The notes: generated by a model from the letters alone, not told the origin. A stretch of DNA of 64,000 nucleotides from Himantopus leucocephalus (GCA_003993805.1 RSEF01000003.1:109967491-110031490), one strand, 5' to 3'. Counted from the stretch's first letter, positions 35,621-49,426 are shown. Made by a program: numbers and translations.

Positions 35621-36800
35621 GATTTTTTTCTCTTTGTTCTGTTCTGCTTAATACCAGCCTATTGTTTCTGAAAAGAAAGATAAGGAGTCGGAGTTTTGGA
35701 AAAAAAACCCCAAGCCATAAGACTGCTGGAGAAAAAGACTTCTTGTGACAGATTTGAAGGAAAAGAGCAGTTTATTTTATTTAAAAAAAAAATTAAAGTT
35801 CAAGTGGGATGGGAACATTTAACAATAGATATTTTATTGGAAAAAGCTGCTTTGTGGAATCAAAGCTCTGTTAATTTTTCTTTCACTTGACTGATTTTTT
35901 TATTTGGCAGAATCTTCAGAAAGGTATTTTGAAGATGTTGATATGATTCATATTAACATTTTTGAAACCTTAAAGGCCACTTTTATACTTTTAAACGGCT
36001 CTTTGTTCTGAAATGTAAGCTAATTCTGGTAATAGGCAGTTATAAAAACAGAAAATGGTATATTCTTCCCATCTGAGAATCCAAAAAGTCCAAAGAATTA
36101 CGAAAATCTTAGTGTTCTCAGAATTTTACTTGTGAGCAATTTGAATATCTTAGATGGGAAAGATAGCTGCTTTGAAAAAAAACATTGTAGATCAGAAAAA
36201 CATTGTTCTATTATGTAAGAAAGAGATGACTTGATTATAGAATATGAATAATTTCAAGCAAGAATAGAGTACTAAGAGAGAAAGATGAAAAGAATTATTT
36301 ACATGACAAAAAGCCGGTCTTTTGTACAACACAGCCATAGTAATTTAACATATTATTTCTATATTGAATCCAATAATTTATATGACTAAAGTTTAGCTTC
36401 TGGAAAGATACTCAGTTTTGAGTCAATGTTTTCAAGAGGGAGTAATCCATCATTTTCCTTGGTAGATAATTTCAGTGATTATTGACTCATACTTTTAGTA
36501 AGATACACTTTTCCTCTACTTTGAAAACATCTGCCTCTTGCATCCAACTGTTGACTCTTCTTGTGAAATTATTATGTTAAAGTAGTCCTTTAAAACCTGC
36601 TGTTTTTCTTCACCACATACATTTTTATGTATCGTAGTGAAGTTGCCCCTTCAACTAGTCATGCAACCTGAAGAGGCAATCAAAAGGGAAATGAAGACGT
36701 TATGGCTAACCCAAAGATCCAAGACCAGGTTTTGCATAAAGAGAACTATTATTCGAAGCCTGGTACTTTGGCTGCCTCCTGTTGCAGGTCTCAAAAATAC
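35621..36800. other. No gene seen
   Basis: AT-rich sequence. It may contain further undetectable CR1 at its left edge. No exon or other repeat is recognised. Confidence 0.4.
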
Positions 36801-37290
36801 AGATTCATAGAAAATAAAACTATGCAGGATGGACCTCCAGGAGTCATCTTGTCCTGTGCCTCAGGGCAGAATCAACAAGGCTTATGTCATTCCTGCCAGA
36901 TGCTTACCTAACCTGCCCTTAAAATCCTCCAGAGATCCTATAGCTTCCCTAGAAAATCTATTCCAGTGCTTCATTTCCCTTACTATTAGGGAGTTTTCCA
37001 TAATATCTGATGAGAGTCTTCCTCACTGCAGTTAAGTCCATAACTTTTCATTCTTGAAGTCAAGGAGAGCAGATTATCACTGTCCTCTTTGCCTCAGATT
37101 TTCCAATATTTTAAACTGGTAATTTCTTCAGACTTTCCTGTGCTAAACAATGGTAGTTCTGGCAATCTTCCCTTGTAGGTGATCGGTTCCTCAACCTCTG
37201 CCCAGTCCCCTTCTTTTCAATAGGCTTGGCTTTCCTCAGAGTGCCCCAAACCAGTGCACTAGCTAAAGTCTTGTTAAGGCTGAATGGAGT
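36801..37290 (-). mobile_element. Ancient CR1 LINE 3' portion
   Basis: The plus strand begins AGATTCATAGAAAATAAAAC and continues with GGACCTCCAGGAGTCATC, CTATTCCAGTGCTTCATTTC, TTACTATTAGGGAGTTTTC, GTCTTCCTCACTGCAGTTAA and AAGTCAAGGAGAGCAGATTA. To the right is a degraded TAGGTGATCGG...CCAGTGCACTAG...GCTGAATGG stretch. This is the complement of a CR1 3' end in the order known from birds and turtles. No intact frame. Confidence 0.85.
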
Positions 37291-39089
37291 ATTGCTTAAA
37301 TTTTAAATGTATTCGTATTGATACATGACCTTTCATAAGGTGTTCATTCAGACAGTGACCACTGTTCTTAAAAACAGAGAGTATGATCTCTTCAGAATGT
37401 TCATTTGTCTCTGCTGGAGTACATTTAAGTTCTAATATCACACACATTACCAGAGTTACATGCCCTTAGAGGTTTGAGATGGCATAAAATGTAGTTGAAA
37501 CCTGTCAGCCCAGCTTTTCTTGCTTGTTGAAGTCTGATGTGATAGTAACCTTGTTTTTTGGAAACATATTTTTCACATTTGAAAACGTCTGTCACAGTTT
37601 GGAGCATCTCGCTAGATTACATCACAGTGGCATGCAACACACAGGAAATCTGAAAAATATGCTGCACTAAACTGCCCTTAAGGAAACTGTGGTATTCAAA
37701 ATAGAATATGTTTTAAATCTTACTTGCTTGTTTGTACAACTGGCCTATGCTACGTAAGCCACATTAAAACTTGGAGGTTGCATGTAGTAACCAGGTATCC
37801 CAGTGTATTTGGGTAAGTTCACTCACATTAACATGCACTTTGTTCCGAGGTGAAGGGAGCTGAAGAAGTTGGTGGTTTAACCTGAAAGAAGTTATTTGCC
37901 AACTGTAGTTCTGCCTGATTGATAACGGAACTGGGATACAAAAGAACGAGACATTTATCATCTGAACTCAACTCAATTTAGCGAGACTTTATTGACACCA
38001 GAACTTCTCTAAGATCTGCCAAGGAATGTTAATCGCTGTGCTATCTATCAAGAGGAAAGGAATAGCTCAGTATAAAAAGAGCCCTTTATTAGAGTGCAGA
38101 TAAATATAAATGTAGATAAAACCAATGATGTACTTTGTTATATTCACCAGGGACTGCACCCTTTTTGAAATTCTACTCATTGTTGCCAAGTGGTTGATTT
38201 ACTTGTTTTAAGTCATAATTTCATCACATATCCTTCTTCACAAAATACGGAGAGACACTGTGAATTCCACTTGATTTCAGACTTCAGCAGTTCATAGCTA
38301 TGTCCAGTTTGTCACCCTCCATCCATTTAACCTCAAGGGAATGAAATAGGTACCTTTTCCTGCATTACCCTCCTTACCCTCTCCTCCTCCTCCACTGCTC
38401 TCACCTGCACCCCCCTCCATTTCCGTAATGTGAATGTGATTACAAGACGCCTTTGGCTGGACTATAGTATATCGCATGTCTTTGAGGGGAGGGCAGACTC
38501 TCTCCCACCATGACTAGCCTGAAGCCATTCTGATCTGTTTCAGGACCCCAAATTATCAGAATTCGAATAGCAAAAGTAATAGTAACACACAAACAAAACT
38601 GGCCAAAAAATAGAAAGGTTAATATTTTGTATTCTCTTCTTTTGAAACCAGCACATTGAGCAGGTTTGGTTAGTTTCAATCGTTTTTTGTTTCTCATTCT
38701 TTAGGAGAGAAGTGGACTGTGGCCAGGTTTTCCTATCACAGCCCATCTGTGTTATGTGCTAGGGAGACAAAAGAAAAGATTAAAGATGTTACTGTGTAAA
38801 ATGCTTTATATTTTGGGGGTGGGGGAGTAGAGAAGCTGGGGAAGATAGAAAATTATTTCCAGTTGAAGATTGTACTTAAAAATGATTATCATCTTTTGTT
38901 GGTTTCAGTTGTCTGGGGAGTTTGAGATGAATGATGCTACAAATTGCTGATCAGATGTGTCAGAATTAATTTCTGCTTTCCACAATTTTTTTATAAAGCT
39001 TGCTCTGGTTGAACTTTGGGCTGCTTTCCTTTGGAAATAAATTTAAAAGTGGCTTGACATGAAGGTGTAAGTATGGAAAAATGGAGAAT
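37291..39089. other. No gene seen
   Basis: AT-rich sequence with short frames. A CTCCTCCTCCTCC tract near 38380 is the only simple repeat noted. Confidence 0.45.
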
Positions 39090-39330
39090 AAATGCTAGCA
39101 TAGTGGTAAATCTGTACGTACCAGAAAATAAAATTCCACTCATCAAAGGAAAAGCCTGACCAATGTGTCAATCCATCGTTTTCCCAAATGCTCTGGAGTC
39201 TTTAAATGCAAATTAACTGCCCAAAGTTATATTAAAAAGATATTATTCAGGTTGTAATGTCAAATACTCAAGTGTTTGGAAATTGCTTGTCCATGCAACG
39301 TGAATTAAAATCTCATGTGCATATGATACA
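39090..39330. promoter_or_regulatory. Candidate non-coding element with octamer-type site
   Basis: Contains TTTAAATGCAAATTAACTG (ATGCAAAT octamer plus homeodomain core), CTCATCAAAGGAAAAG (TCF/LEF-like), CATGCAACGTGAATTAAAAT and a GTGTCAATCCATCG PBX-like word. Frame-poor, no repeat similarity. Suggestive only. Confidence 0.2.
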
Positions 39331-41144
39331 GTCACTACTTGCATGGTCCAATATGTTTTGTTTCAGTGGGACCTTTGCCACATTGAGGGGAGGGAATGGA
39401 TATTACTGACTTAGGGAAGAGTTATACCTTATCATATGGCTAAATATCTATTCAAGCCATGAAGTAAGAGTTACTAATCTCCTCATGCTATTTTCCATTC
39501 TGTCCATGACTTTGAAATCTGGGGCTTTATACATCCAAACTTCAGGACAGTAAATCATCTTCCTTATGCCCCTTTCGGGTACAGGGCAGCACTATCACAA
39601 AAGCTTTGAGGCACTGAGATAAAACATTATATGCTAAAATTTAAATACCCAATTTGAGATAACGTGAGTCTGATTTATCACAAAATTCAGCCTTGTATAT
39701 GACAGTATATGTTCAAAATACAGGTCTTGTCTTTATTGATGCTTGTGAGTCCTCAGCAGTTATGAAAATCATTTGTTCACTCATACAATGAAGACTGCAC
39801 TAACAGCAACTCCCTAGGCAAAGCTTGGAATACATGGCTTGCCTCCTATAACAGACATAGGGCTAAAATGTTCCACAGGACACACAAAATAAAAATCTAA
39901 GAATGGTCATGCGGGTGAGAACAAAGAAGTAGGGCCCTCCTGACTCTACTTCTTGCATCCGGGAGCTATGAGAAGACTAAGATGGTCATGGAGGATGGAG
40001 ATTTCCATGATGGTTGTATTAAAAGTGAGGCTGATTTTTGCTAAGTATACTGCAGATGCAGACTGTTTTCTGAATCTTATTTTTTGACCATTTCTGTTTC
40101 TTCGAGAGGGCAAAATAACACACCTAATGTAAAAAGCTCTCTTTTATGCCAGATCTCAAGTTTCTTAAATGAAAAAAGAAATCCTTGCTTTATTGAAACA
40201 GAGTTGCCAGATATTTTTCCCCTATTTTCATTTTCCAGAATTGCTAACTATGTTACTTGAAAACTAAAGAAAGTTTGTGATGGACACCTATTACATAGAA
40301 CAAGCAATCAAAATTGGCTGAGGGACACTGAAAAGGGACTCAAAATCGGAAATCTGGGGCAAGTTTCTTAATAGGCAGTGTCACCAGCCACACAACTATT
40401 CAGTTACTAATCCAGACCTGACTATGACAATGCGTGCCCCCCCTTTGAGTTTGTTTGGTTTTTCTTGTTCTCTTAGGTTGGAAAATTCTGTGACTCCACC
40501 ATTGCTGTATATCCTAAAAATAATACATTCGCCTGATCATCCATGCAATCATAGTACTTTACTTAAATGGAAAAGTATCACCCATGCTTTGCCCTTGAGA
40601 AAACCGAGCCACGTGTGGGCTAGAATGAATCAGTGACTGAGTCAAGACGAGAATTTAGATCAGGTTCCCCAGCTGTCACCCTTTTCCTTGCACAGCTACC
40701 TCCTCCAGCAGCATCAAGTGTGTCAAGGTTTTGTGTTCACATCTGTATTCCAAAATGCCTCTCTGGGAATATACATGGCCAACTGTATGGCTTGCGGATT
40801 CATTTCTGGTTGCAAGTCACTGGTTGGTTTTGACATATAAAACAGTAAGTTATGTTGGTTCTCCTGACCTAAACCACCACATTTTATGGTGCTACATCAT
40901 TGGAGATTAAGAGGATGTTAAAGAGGACACTGGGTGTTTTCAATAAGCCTTGATGTAGGAGGTCCTGAAACTGGTGATACGTGGTCTGTGATATAATGAA
41001 TACTGGTTTTGAGGTTTCGAGAATTTAGAGAGTCTTTCTTGACAGTTCCTGCTGGGTTAGCTGAAAAGTAACAAGTAAATTATTTCTTATGAGTTTAACC
41101 CTCAATATTGTAGCTAGGCCTGCAAGGAAATTTTGCAAAGCATG
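39331..41144. other. No gene seen
   Basis: Short frames only. No recognised repeat. Confidence 0.45.
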
Positions 41145-41225
41145 GAGAAACTGAAGGCTTGATTCAGCCTGAAAAGAGAGGAACTGCAGAGAAGAAGACT
41201 GAAGAGAAACTTTACCAAAACTCAT
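41145..41225 (+). mobile_element. Possible small CR1 remnant
   Basis: GAGAAACTGAAGGCTTGATT, CAGCCTGAAAAGAGAGGA and GAAGACTGAAGAGAAACTTT resemble the TTCAGCCTGGAAAAGAGAAG...GACTGAGGGGAGACC part of the CR1 sense strand. It is a short, degraded match. Confidence 0.35.
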
Positions 41226-41899
41226 TCATTTGAGCATGTGTTCATAATCAGCATGTTTAGAGCTACAGATGTCACTGGAACTACTCACAAGCTTAAAGCT
41301 AAACTGATGTTTAAACATTTGACAGTGTAGACAGGGTATTCTGCACAAGACCAGAAGTTATGGTAAAACAGAAAAAATGAGATCGGACAAGTGACTTCAG
41401 GGTGTGAATGGCAGGTGTTTCAGAATGCAAAACAAGGTAAGAAAGTCATGAGCAGCAATGCATAACAATTTACAAGAATGCTTATTATTTAGTAGAAAAT
41501 GGATTTGTTTCTAAAGGTTTCGTTTTGCTTGTGCACTTAAAAATTTTGAGACTACTTACTTTTTACTCAGCAAGAGACTCCTGATAGGTTTTCTTTTTTA
41601 TTCTGCTTATTTTAGTGAGAAAACTCCCCTCATAATTATTTTAATTACATTTCAGTATAAATAATGGGGACAATTACTATCACTGGCAATGTTTGCAGTT
41701 AAAATATCACAGATTTAAGATCCGTTTTCTCTGAAATTCTAGCTATTTCAAAAGAAAATATCTTTATTTCCAAGCTCCTCCATCTTCATTTTCACTCCTT
41801 TAACAGAACACTTTTAATAATGGCTTCAGTACAGTTGAAAAATCAATTTCCTGAGCCTCAGAAATGCTGAGATGGAAAATTAGCCCTTTCTTTTGGGTT
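41226..41899. other. No gene seen
   Basis: AT-rich spacer. Nothing recognised. Confidence 0.45.
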
Positions 41900-42060
41900 T
41901 CCAAAGAACCTCACCATTGATCTTTAGTATCATTTAAACATGATGGATTCAGTTTTAATGTCAGCAGCTTGCATACATCAATCATCTTCTATCAATGACT
42001 GTAGAGCCAACAGAACTTATCTCAGCTGTCCTGACATGCGAAAATCCCGAGAGCTACAGC
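41900..42060. promoter_or_regulatory. Candidate non-coding element with PBX/HOX-type words
   Basis: Contains CATACATCAATCATCTTC and TATCAATGACTG (PBX/HOX-like) and TGACATGCGAAAATCCCG, in frame-poor sequence with no repeat match. Weak motif-based suggestion. Confidence 0.18.
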
Positions 42061-43461
42061 TCAGGACTTGTAGTTAAACAGACAAGCTGGAAGAATATAC
42101 CCTTCAGGTGTTAATATTGCAACTTTGCACTTTTGCTGGTCAACGATTTCCAGTTTCCTGCAGCTTTAACTCTTCCTTTAGTTGTCTCCTGCTCCTCTGT
42201 AGCAGCATCGGTACTGCCCATGTTTCCACTCCCAGAAGAGGTTGTCTTTCAATTTCTACCAAAAGCCAGGAGTGCAGGAGAGCCAAAAGTTCTCTCTGCA
42301 GCTGCGGTGGCTCAGAGTTGGTATGGCCCTTAGGAGGCACAGCCTTTCTGGCTATATCTACAGGAGGTAGAGAAATGAATCTGGCACTAACTTCACCTGG
42401 TGTTGTATAGCTTGTATGCATACACTTAAACTGGCTGACCTTCCCCCAAAACAGAGGGGCTACATCCAAATGGCCTGTGAGGAATGGTTCTTGGCTATGC
42501 TAATCCCTGGACCATGCTGGTGTGGTGTCTGGGAGAATCTTAGCTGGCACAGGCCAAAAATCTTCCAGGGAGTGCTGCCAAAGGTTAGCAGTATGAAGGA
42601 AGGTCTGCCAGTCCTCTGGCCCATGCGCTGGCCCTGTTGAGTTTATTGATGCAGATACCGCCTCTGTGGCTCGGCTTGTGTTGTGAAATGTGGACATTAA
42701 GCACTGTCCTTACAAGCCCTAGGGAGGCAACGTTTCCTGGCCCTGCCAGGCAACCGATGGAAAGAGAAGGCAGTGGGACTCAGCACTCTTCTTCACACAG
42801 GCCCTATGATGACTTTTGCTCTCAGTCAGGCATGCTTAATCTTTTACATCATGATAAAAAGACTGTTGTCTAAAGAGGATGAGCATGTACAGCTCCATAG
42901 GCTTTACCTGCACAGGTGAAAAGTCAAGCCCTGCAGTACCTAACTTTAGTTGCCTGAATTTTAAGCCACCATGCCTGGCTGTGACTGAATTCCTAAAACT
43001 GGAGGTTCCTCTGAAGATCTCCTTTAAAGGTCTGTATCTCATATGGAGCTGATAATAATGCAACTCCACAAATCTTAGAATAGAACTTTGTTCATCTTCC
43101 TTATTGAGTGTGGGCTGCTGGCTGGAGGGGAGCGCTTTTGGGTGCTGGGTAACCATTCAGCATAATGGCCTTTATGAATTTCACTGGTATGTACTGTAAT
43201 AACATTAATCATGATGAACTCATTTGGCACTAATAGGAATGTCATATGTACTTGTATAAGAATATTCACTGTAGTTCATCATTAATTAACTGGGCTATTA
43301 TTTTAAAGTGTTACCAGACATGGTATGTAAAAATGGTTTACTTTGCAATCTCCTAGTGTTGAAATCATGTAGGCTCTTTTGCTATGGTTTATGTCAGAGA
43401 AAATCACAACAGAAAGAGCAAAGAATCCAAGACTAAGATAATACATTTCAGCTGTATAACC
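42061..43461. other. No gene seen
   Basis: Overlapping frames of about 100 codons on both strands (42108-42469) in mutually open phases suggest composition. No domain or splice support. Confidence 0.4.
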
Positions 43462-43760
43462 TTTGGAAATACAAGAATGTAGGACTTGCCATATAGGCAA
43501 GTGCCGTGAATGTAGTGGCCTATCTAGTCTGGTATCCTGTTTCTCAACATGTCCTGTGCCAGATACTTCAGATATAAAAGAGAAAGAACACAAATGGGGA
43601 ATGATATTCTGAAAGTCAAAATTTTGGAATATCCTACTATTAATCTTTTGCTATTAGTATGAAGCTTACATGGTAGTCTTCTGTAAGGGTCACTTATTAT
43701 TATTTGAACATGCAAATAAATAGTATCAGCTGTTTCTTCTTTGTCCATTAGTTCGCCATC
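43462..43760 (-). mobile_element. Ancient CR1-like 3' end
   Basis: The plus strand reads ATACAAGAATGTAGGACTTG, GTGGCCTATCTAGTCTGGTA and TCCTGTTTCTCAACATGTCC, followed by CAGATACTTCAGATATAAAA. This corresponds to the complement of the CATAAGAATGGCC...CCATCTAGCCCAGTATCCTG motif that starts many old CR1 copies in turtles and birds when seen antisense. Degraded to the right. Confidence 0.65.
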
Positions 43761-43879
43761 ATGCTTAAAGAATTCTAGAGAAACCAATTCTGATTTAGGT
43801 AGAGGGGAAACAAAGAAATAGGCCTGGAAGAAACTCCTGGCTCCTGATGCCTCGTCCCCTAATAGTGTAGCCAATGTTT

Positions 43880-45060
43880 CTTAAGTGGATCAAGCTTCAT
43901 CCTGAAATCAGCTAGGTTTCCTGCTACTGGAAGACTGTTGCAGAACTCCAGTCCAGTTACAAATCTTCTTCTACTTGCCAAATGTAAGGTATTTGCTGCT
44001 AATTATTTCTTGTGCTAACCCTGACTTTCAGGTTAAATAGTACTTACTCCTCTCTGCGTTTACTCTCTTGATATATTTATGGAGCAGGCCACTCTCAGAC
44101 TTTATTTGCTAGACTAAACAAACTAAGTCTTTTAATTTCCTCTCATAAGACAGGTTCTTCTTTTCCTCTTAATGTCCTAATGACTCCCCTTTCCTCTCTT
44201 CTCCAGTCATAAGTCACCTGTCAAGAACTAAAACTATGTTTTTGAGTCAGTGGAACTGTAGACAGTACAGTAAATGTATTGATGCTGCTTTTGAAAATGG
44301 TGTTTATGTTTCCCTATCCTTGCATGAAATACCTCTCCTTCTACATCCTAGGCCTTTAATATTGTCGTTTAACAATTCATCCACATCTTTTTCAACTTTA
44401 TCTTTTCCAACCAATGGACCTACAGCTTCAAGCAAGTGATTTTGTTACACAGCTCTAATAGTGATAGTCATACTGATGGCTTTAAGTTGTTTCTAGGGTC
44501 TATAAGGCTTTTATAGACTAAATGAAGAGAAGCTACAGCCTCCCAGGCAGATTCAGAATCCTAGCTTAGACAGTTAACCTGAGCACCCCAAGAGCAACAT
44601 CCTTGCCTATGCGTGACTTAAACTTACTACTGTTAACTTCCATCTCTTTTTTGCTACTCCTCAGAATCACCTGGTCGGACAGTTTGCATTAGTGAAATCC
44701 CCAGCTCTGTCACCTGCAACTCTAAGATGGCTTTTAGGTAGTTAATGACTATTGGAAATAAAATAGGTCTCAAGACTTGTCCTTAAGGATGCTCGGTGGA
44801 AAAACAAGACTGACAGCTCTCTTCCCCCATCCCCCCAGTTAAAATCTTCTTTTCAGCTAAACAACTACCTACCTAAAAATTACTGCAATCTCTATTATGT
44901 CTATTGTAACTAGTAATCCCTGGTGTAGCTCTATTTTTTGTGAAATCTAAATAGGTTACCTCACGAGATTTCCCTTAGCCATAAATGATTTATTTGATAA
45001 TCAAAGAGAAGAGTTTTATCTGTAATAACCTGTTTCAGATACATCCATGTGCATTTCATT
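43880..45060 (-). mobile_element. Ancient CR1 LINE, 3' part of ORF2
   Basis: Plus-strand landmarks in order are CTAGGTTTCCTGCTACTGG, TGTTGCAGAACTCCAGTCC, TCTTGTGCTAACCCTGAC, TTTGCTAGACTAAACAAACT, TAATTTCCTCTCATAAGACA, TTGGAAATAAAATAGGTCTC, GTGAAATCTAAATAGGTTAC and GAGATTTCCCTTAGCCATAA. They match the complement of CR1 3' ORF2/UTR sequence in order. It may be the same insertion as 43462-43760, or a second one. The middle (44240-44640) is poorly preserved. No frame survives. Confidence 0.75.
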
Positions 45061-46221
45061 CTGTCTTTCAACTTCTGTTCCATGCCTTCACATATTCTTC
45101 ATAATTCATCTTTGTCATGATACAGTTTTTAGAGAGGTACAAAATTGACCAAGAAATATGACATAATCCATTAACTTAGTGGTTTGATTGTTCTACTTTT
45201 ATTGTAGTTTTAACCAGCTTCAACTCTGGTGCTGAAATCTCTCTCATTGATCTTTGTAATTTCCAGGAACACATTGGCACAACCGCCTTGCATTAAGTAC
45301 CAAAGCCTTGAAGAGTTACGTGATGTTATGAAATGAAAATTCTGCCATACTGAACTGATGACTTATTCTAATAAAAGAACCTTTTCTCATAGCACATCTT
45401 TTCACCATTGTGGATTCTTTAATTGGGAAGAGAATTTCAAGGACATAGCCTGATCACAGTTACAAGAAAATCCTTCATAAGAAAAGGATGTCCAATGACA
45501 GACACTAAAGGTGTTTTTAATCTCAAAAGCCCTGTTTTTGTCAGCACTTGCATTGAAGTTTATCATTTTTCTAATTTTCTTTTTCATAGATCTAATTGCA
45601 AAGCCATAGGAACAGGGTTTAAATTGCCCTTTATTTAAATTATTAAATTAAAATGATATATAAACTAGTGGAAAATTCCTTTGCAACAGTCATTTTCTTG
45701 CTTCAATAGGTTTCCTGGAATAAAAAGAGAAATAGAGCTCATTTTTTCTCATTCCACACTCACTACTGATTCTAAGGAATCAACAAACTTAAGCTAAATG
45801 TAAAGCTAAAATTGCTTCGTTGGATTTATGCACTGAGTAAAAAGATTGTTTATCCCTGTGAACCAGGTGGTCTTGATATAAACAAACTGCAACAAATGAA
45901 TATACTGGTAAGTGAAGTGAAGCAAGACACTTCAACAGCCAATGAGTAATAACTCAAGACGAAGGTGCTTTGTGGCGTGCTCCAAAGTTTGCTCCAGGTC
46001 AAGGGGAGAATAGGTTCCAAACAGGGTTGCCATAGCTTGTGCTCACTCCTTAGCTCCTTGCTGTGTGTATCACTGAAACTTTCATGTAAGCGCATCTGCC
46101 AGCTTTGGCTACAGTGTAATTGCTGGTCAGTGTTTTCAAAGGGGATCTAAAGGAATCATTCACTAAAATGACTATTTGAAGCAATACTCATGATACGGGT
46201 GTGGGGCCACTATGGGAAAGA
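45061..46221. other. No gene seen
   Basis: Probably includes a little more decayed CR1 to about 45250. Otherwise there are short frames only. Confidence 0.4.
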
Positions 46222-46237
46222 GTGTGTGTGTGTGTGT
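46222..46237. repeat. Short GT microsatellite
   Basis: About eight GT units inside AGTGTGTGTGTGTGTGTATG. Confidence 0.85.
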
Positions 46238-49200
46238 ATGGGAATGATGAGATTATCTACTGCAATATCTGGTCATGAGGACAGTTGTCTGAACCTGGTT
46301 TGATACATGCACAGCTCACCTTTCTTGACTCGTGCTTTGGCCCGTATCTTCAGAAGTGTCCCCTGTCCTATTTTTGTTTCCTGTGGGAGAGATGCTAACC
46401 CCCTACTTAACCTCCTGTGTAGTTTTAATTAGTTGATCCTCAATTGGTTTACTATGAATCGTGTCATTGTATTATAGCTCTGTCTGAAGGAGCAAAACCA
46501 CACTGTTAATCAATTCACCGTGGTTTATAAAATAGATGGGAGGATCCAGGCATGCCTCATGAAATTTAGTAAGAAAAGAAAATTCTTTGTGCTTAGAATT
46601 TTTATTTATATCTCTATGTGGCTTCATCTGTACTGCATCATTACTTTTTCCATCTTTCTTCTCTCTCAATATCAGTGGGAGAAAGAGAGGCTTGGGATAG
46701 GGAAAGTGGATTTTCAGAGATTTGCATAAATTACAGCCAGGAGGAACCTGGAGTAAATTACTCCTGACCCAAGTAAATTAGGTCATAAACCCCCCACGTG
46801 GTGGTCCCATCACCAAGTGCAGGAATCTCCAGCTGAAGTGGAGAATCTGTGTGAGGAAGATGTTCAGCCCAGATGTGTCATGGTGGGGGCATGGTTTTCT
46901 CTGTTAAGGACAATCAAAGGCATCTCATTGCATAATGGGTCATTACAACCAGCTGTGTTGTTTGAACACCAGAATCTCCATTTGTGTTGGTGACAATGCT
47001 AGAAGTCTATCTACTGAAAGACTACGAGTAACATGTCTCATTGTAAATGAATAGCATAGCTCATTGTCGAGTTTTTGTATCTTTTGGTAGAGGTGGACTT
47101 TCCAGACCCCTAACCATTCTTATAGCTTTTTTTCTATACATTATTTTTAAAAAATTATTTTCTACCCCTTTATCGGAGTTCTTGGGATGGTCTCACCAGG
47201 ACTTTACGAGCTTTTCTTCCATGTTCCCCTGTTTATATCTCAAAGATCCCTTTGTCTTTCCATTCTTTTCTCCCCATTGTCAGGAAAAAATACATATCCT
47301 GTGCCTTAGATGCTTTAATCATATTAAAACAATAAAATCTGCAAAATGAAGACCTTCATCTTGGATTCATTCCATCTAACTTTAGGCACCAGACCAACTT
47401 GCCTAGGGGTTTATACTCCTCAGCTCCCCATACAGACAATGAGCATGTCTGTCTGCATCTGTTGATTACAGATAAAAAATAAGCTCCAATTTAGATATCT
47501 CACTTTAGGTTCAAATGATGCAAAATGAAGCAGGAGAATAGTCTATAATCCTAGTTTTCATGAAAAAAACAGCCTGGGCAGGATGTACTAACTTCTTCTA
47601 GAAACTCAGCCACAACTCATTTCTTTACCTTCCCTGTAAACTAATGTGACTGACCAGTATATTCACACCTCCAAGTGTGTTTGGTGTGGGAGACAAGAGG
47701 AGGAGACTGATTTTAAAAAAAGCTTTTAAAAGGCTTTTATAAAGTTTGGACATTTCTTTTTAAGATCAGGTAGGAAAGACATGGGAGGGAGGGGAGGAGA
47801 AATCACTGAGAGGTATTGGAGCAATACAGTACTGCAGGAGCACATCATAGGTTTTGGCTGTTTGTACCAAACAAAGTCCCGTGTGTCACTTAGCAGAATG
47901 CTGTGATGAAACTGGCAAAATGGAATGTAAAACTAAAAGAGAAAATGCCAATGTGTTTGTCGTTAAATCTCTTCCAGAGCTATAATCCATCCTTGACTTT
48001 TCCTTTGTTATATTTTCCCTTTGTGGATACAAGCCAGAAAAAACATAGCTGTGCAGGCTGAAAAGGAGGATAACAAATGGTACTTGTATGTTCTTGGGTG
48101 AGATGGATGAGAGGTGGCAGGATGGGGCTTCGCTTGGAAAAGATCCTACATACAGGAGTCTGACTTTCACACTCGGTGTGGAGGACCCTGTTTCTACAGT
48201 GCCATTTCTTTCACAGAGGTTGGCAGAGACTGAAGCCAGTTCTGGGCTATTGCTCCAGTTGTTCAAAACACTAGAAATGACAGTGTTTTAACATTTGTTT
48301 GCAAACTGCTTGTGACACCTGTTTCCTTCTAAGACCCCTCTGAGAGAGGGAGACAGCAGGAAGCTTGTCCTATAGCTGAGGGTCTGATTTGAGACTCGGC
48401 ATTTCTGCTCCCAAGTTTGACATACTCTCGGCAGGTGATGTGGATTACGCTTTTGAGGGTAACAGGGGTATTGTGGAGACTCAGCTGGAACTGAGGTTTG
48501 AGGGTGCCCAGATCACTTGTGACGTGGAGGCAAGGCCCACAGATTCTTGCACACAAAGCTTAGTGTGTTCTTTAGTTTCTTCTCCCATAAAATGAAATTG
48601 ATGGCACTTCCTGGAGAGAGAACTGAAGAGCTCAGATGTACGTTGGTGTTGGCAATAGATGGCCAATCTAATGATTATGGTTTAGCTGCACATATTACAC
48701 TATCACAGGTCAGAAGTGTGCAGTACTACATCCGTGAAGCATGGTGCTATGTAAAATATTGAAATGCTTTTATCCTGAGGGCCTCAGAAGTGCTTACAGA
48801 GGATTTTTCATTAAAGTGGAACTAGTTTTCCTCCTGAAGATCATAAAAGCCCCAGGGAAACCACAGATTTTTCAGTGTGAGATTCAGGACCCTTATGACA
48901 TTTCGTTTAATGTCTTAGAAACTGCTGTATCCAGCAAAGTTACATCAGGTCCTGAATTTGGGCTTTCCTTGGATATGTCTATACTAGTAAATCAAACCAT
49001 GCCAGGAACTTTCCCTGCGCACTGGAACTTTATCATTTATAGTGTTACTCGGAGTAGTCTGTGACATGCTTTCAGCCCGTGCTGACTAGCACTATCCTGA
49101 GCAGTTCCCAGGTGTTTCAAGAATTAGGACAGGATTATTCCCGGCAGACAGTCTGATTGTAGCCATCCTGATTTGGAGGGGAGGAGATTTGGAGAAGATG

Positions 49201-49426
49201 GATGTGGAACAGCCCATGCCAGCTGGCCCCTGAGCTAGAAAACAGTCCAGGGTATGTTTGATGTATAAAAAGTTACGGACATAGCCTGAAGGTCTAAGAT
49301 CTTGCCTGTTGTGCAAGTATCATAAAAATTCATTGACCTTTCTGCCAGGGTAGACATTTTTTCTAATATGTTATTCTATCAGCCCTACAGTTTCTTAAAC
49401 CCTATTTAAATTATATAGATATTTGT
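46238..49426. other. No gene seen
   Basis: About 3.2 kb with frames up to 126 codons (47886-48266 minus). None is recognised or supported by splice sites. Confidence 0.45.

Noticed and set aside
10533..45060. Apparent antisense orientation bias of CR1 copies as a clue to host-gene direction
   Set aside because: Most recognised copies are on the minus strand, but clear plus-strand copies at 28.5 and 34.0-35.6 kb weaken the case, and my recognition may be uneven between strands.
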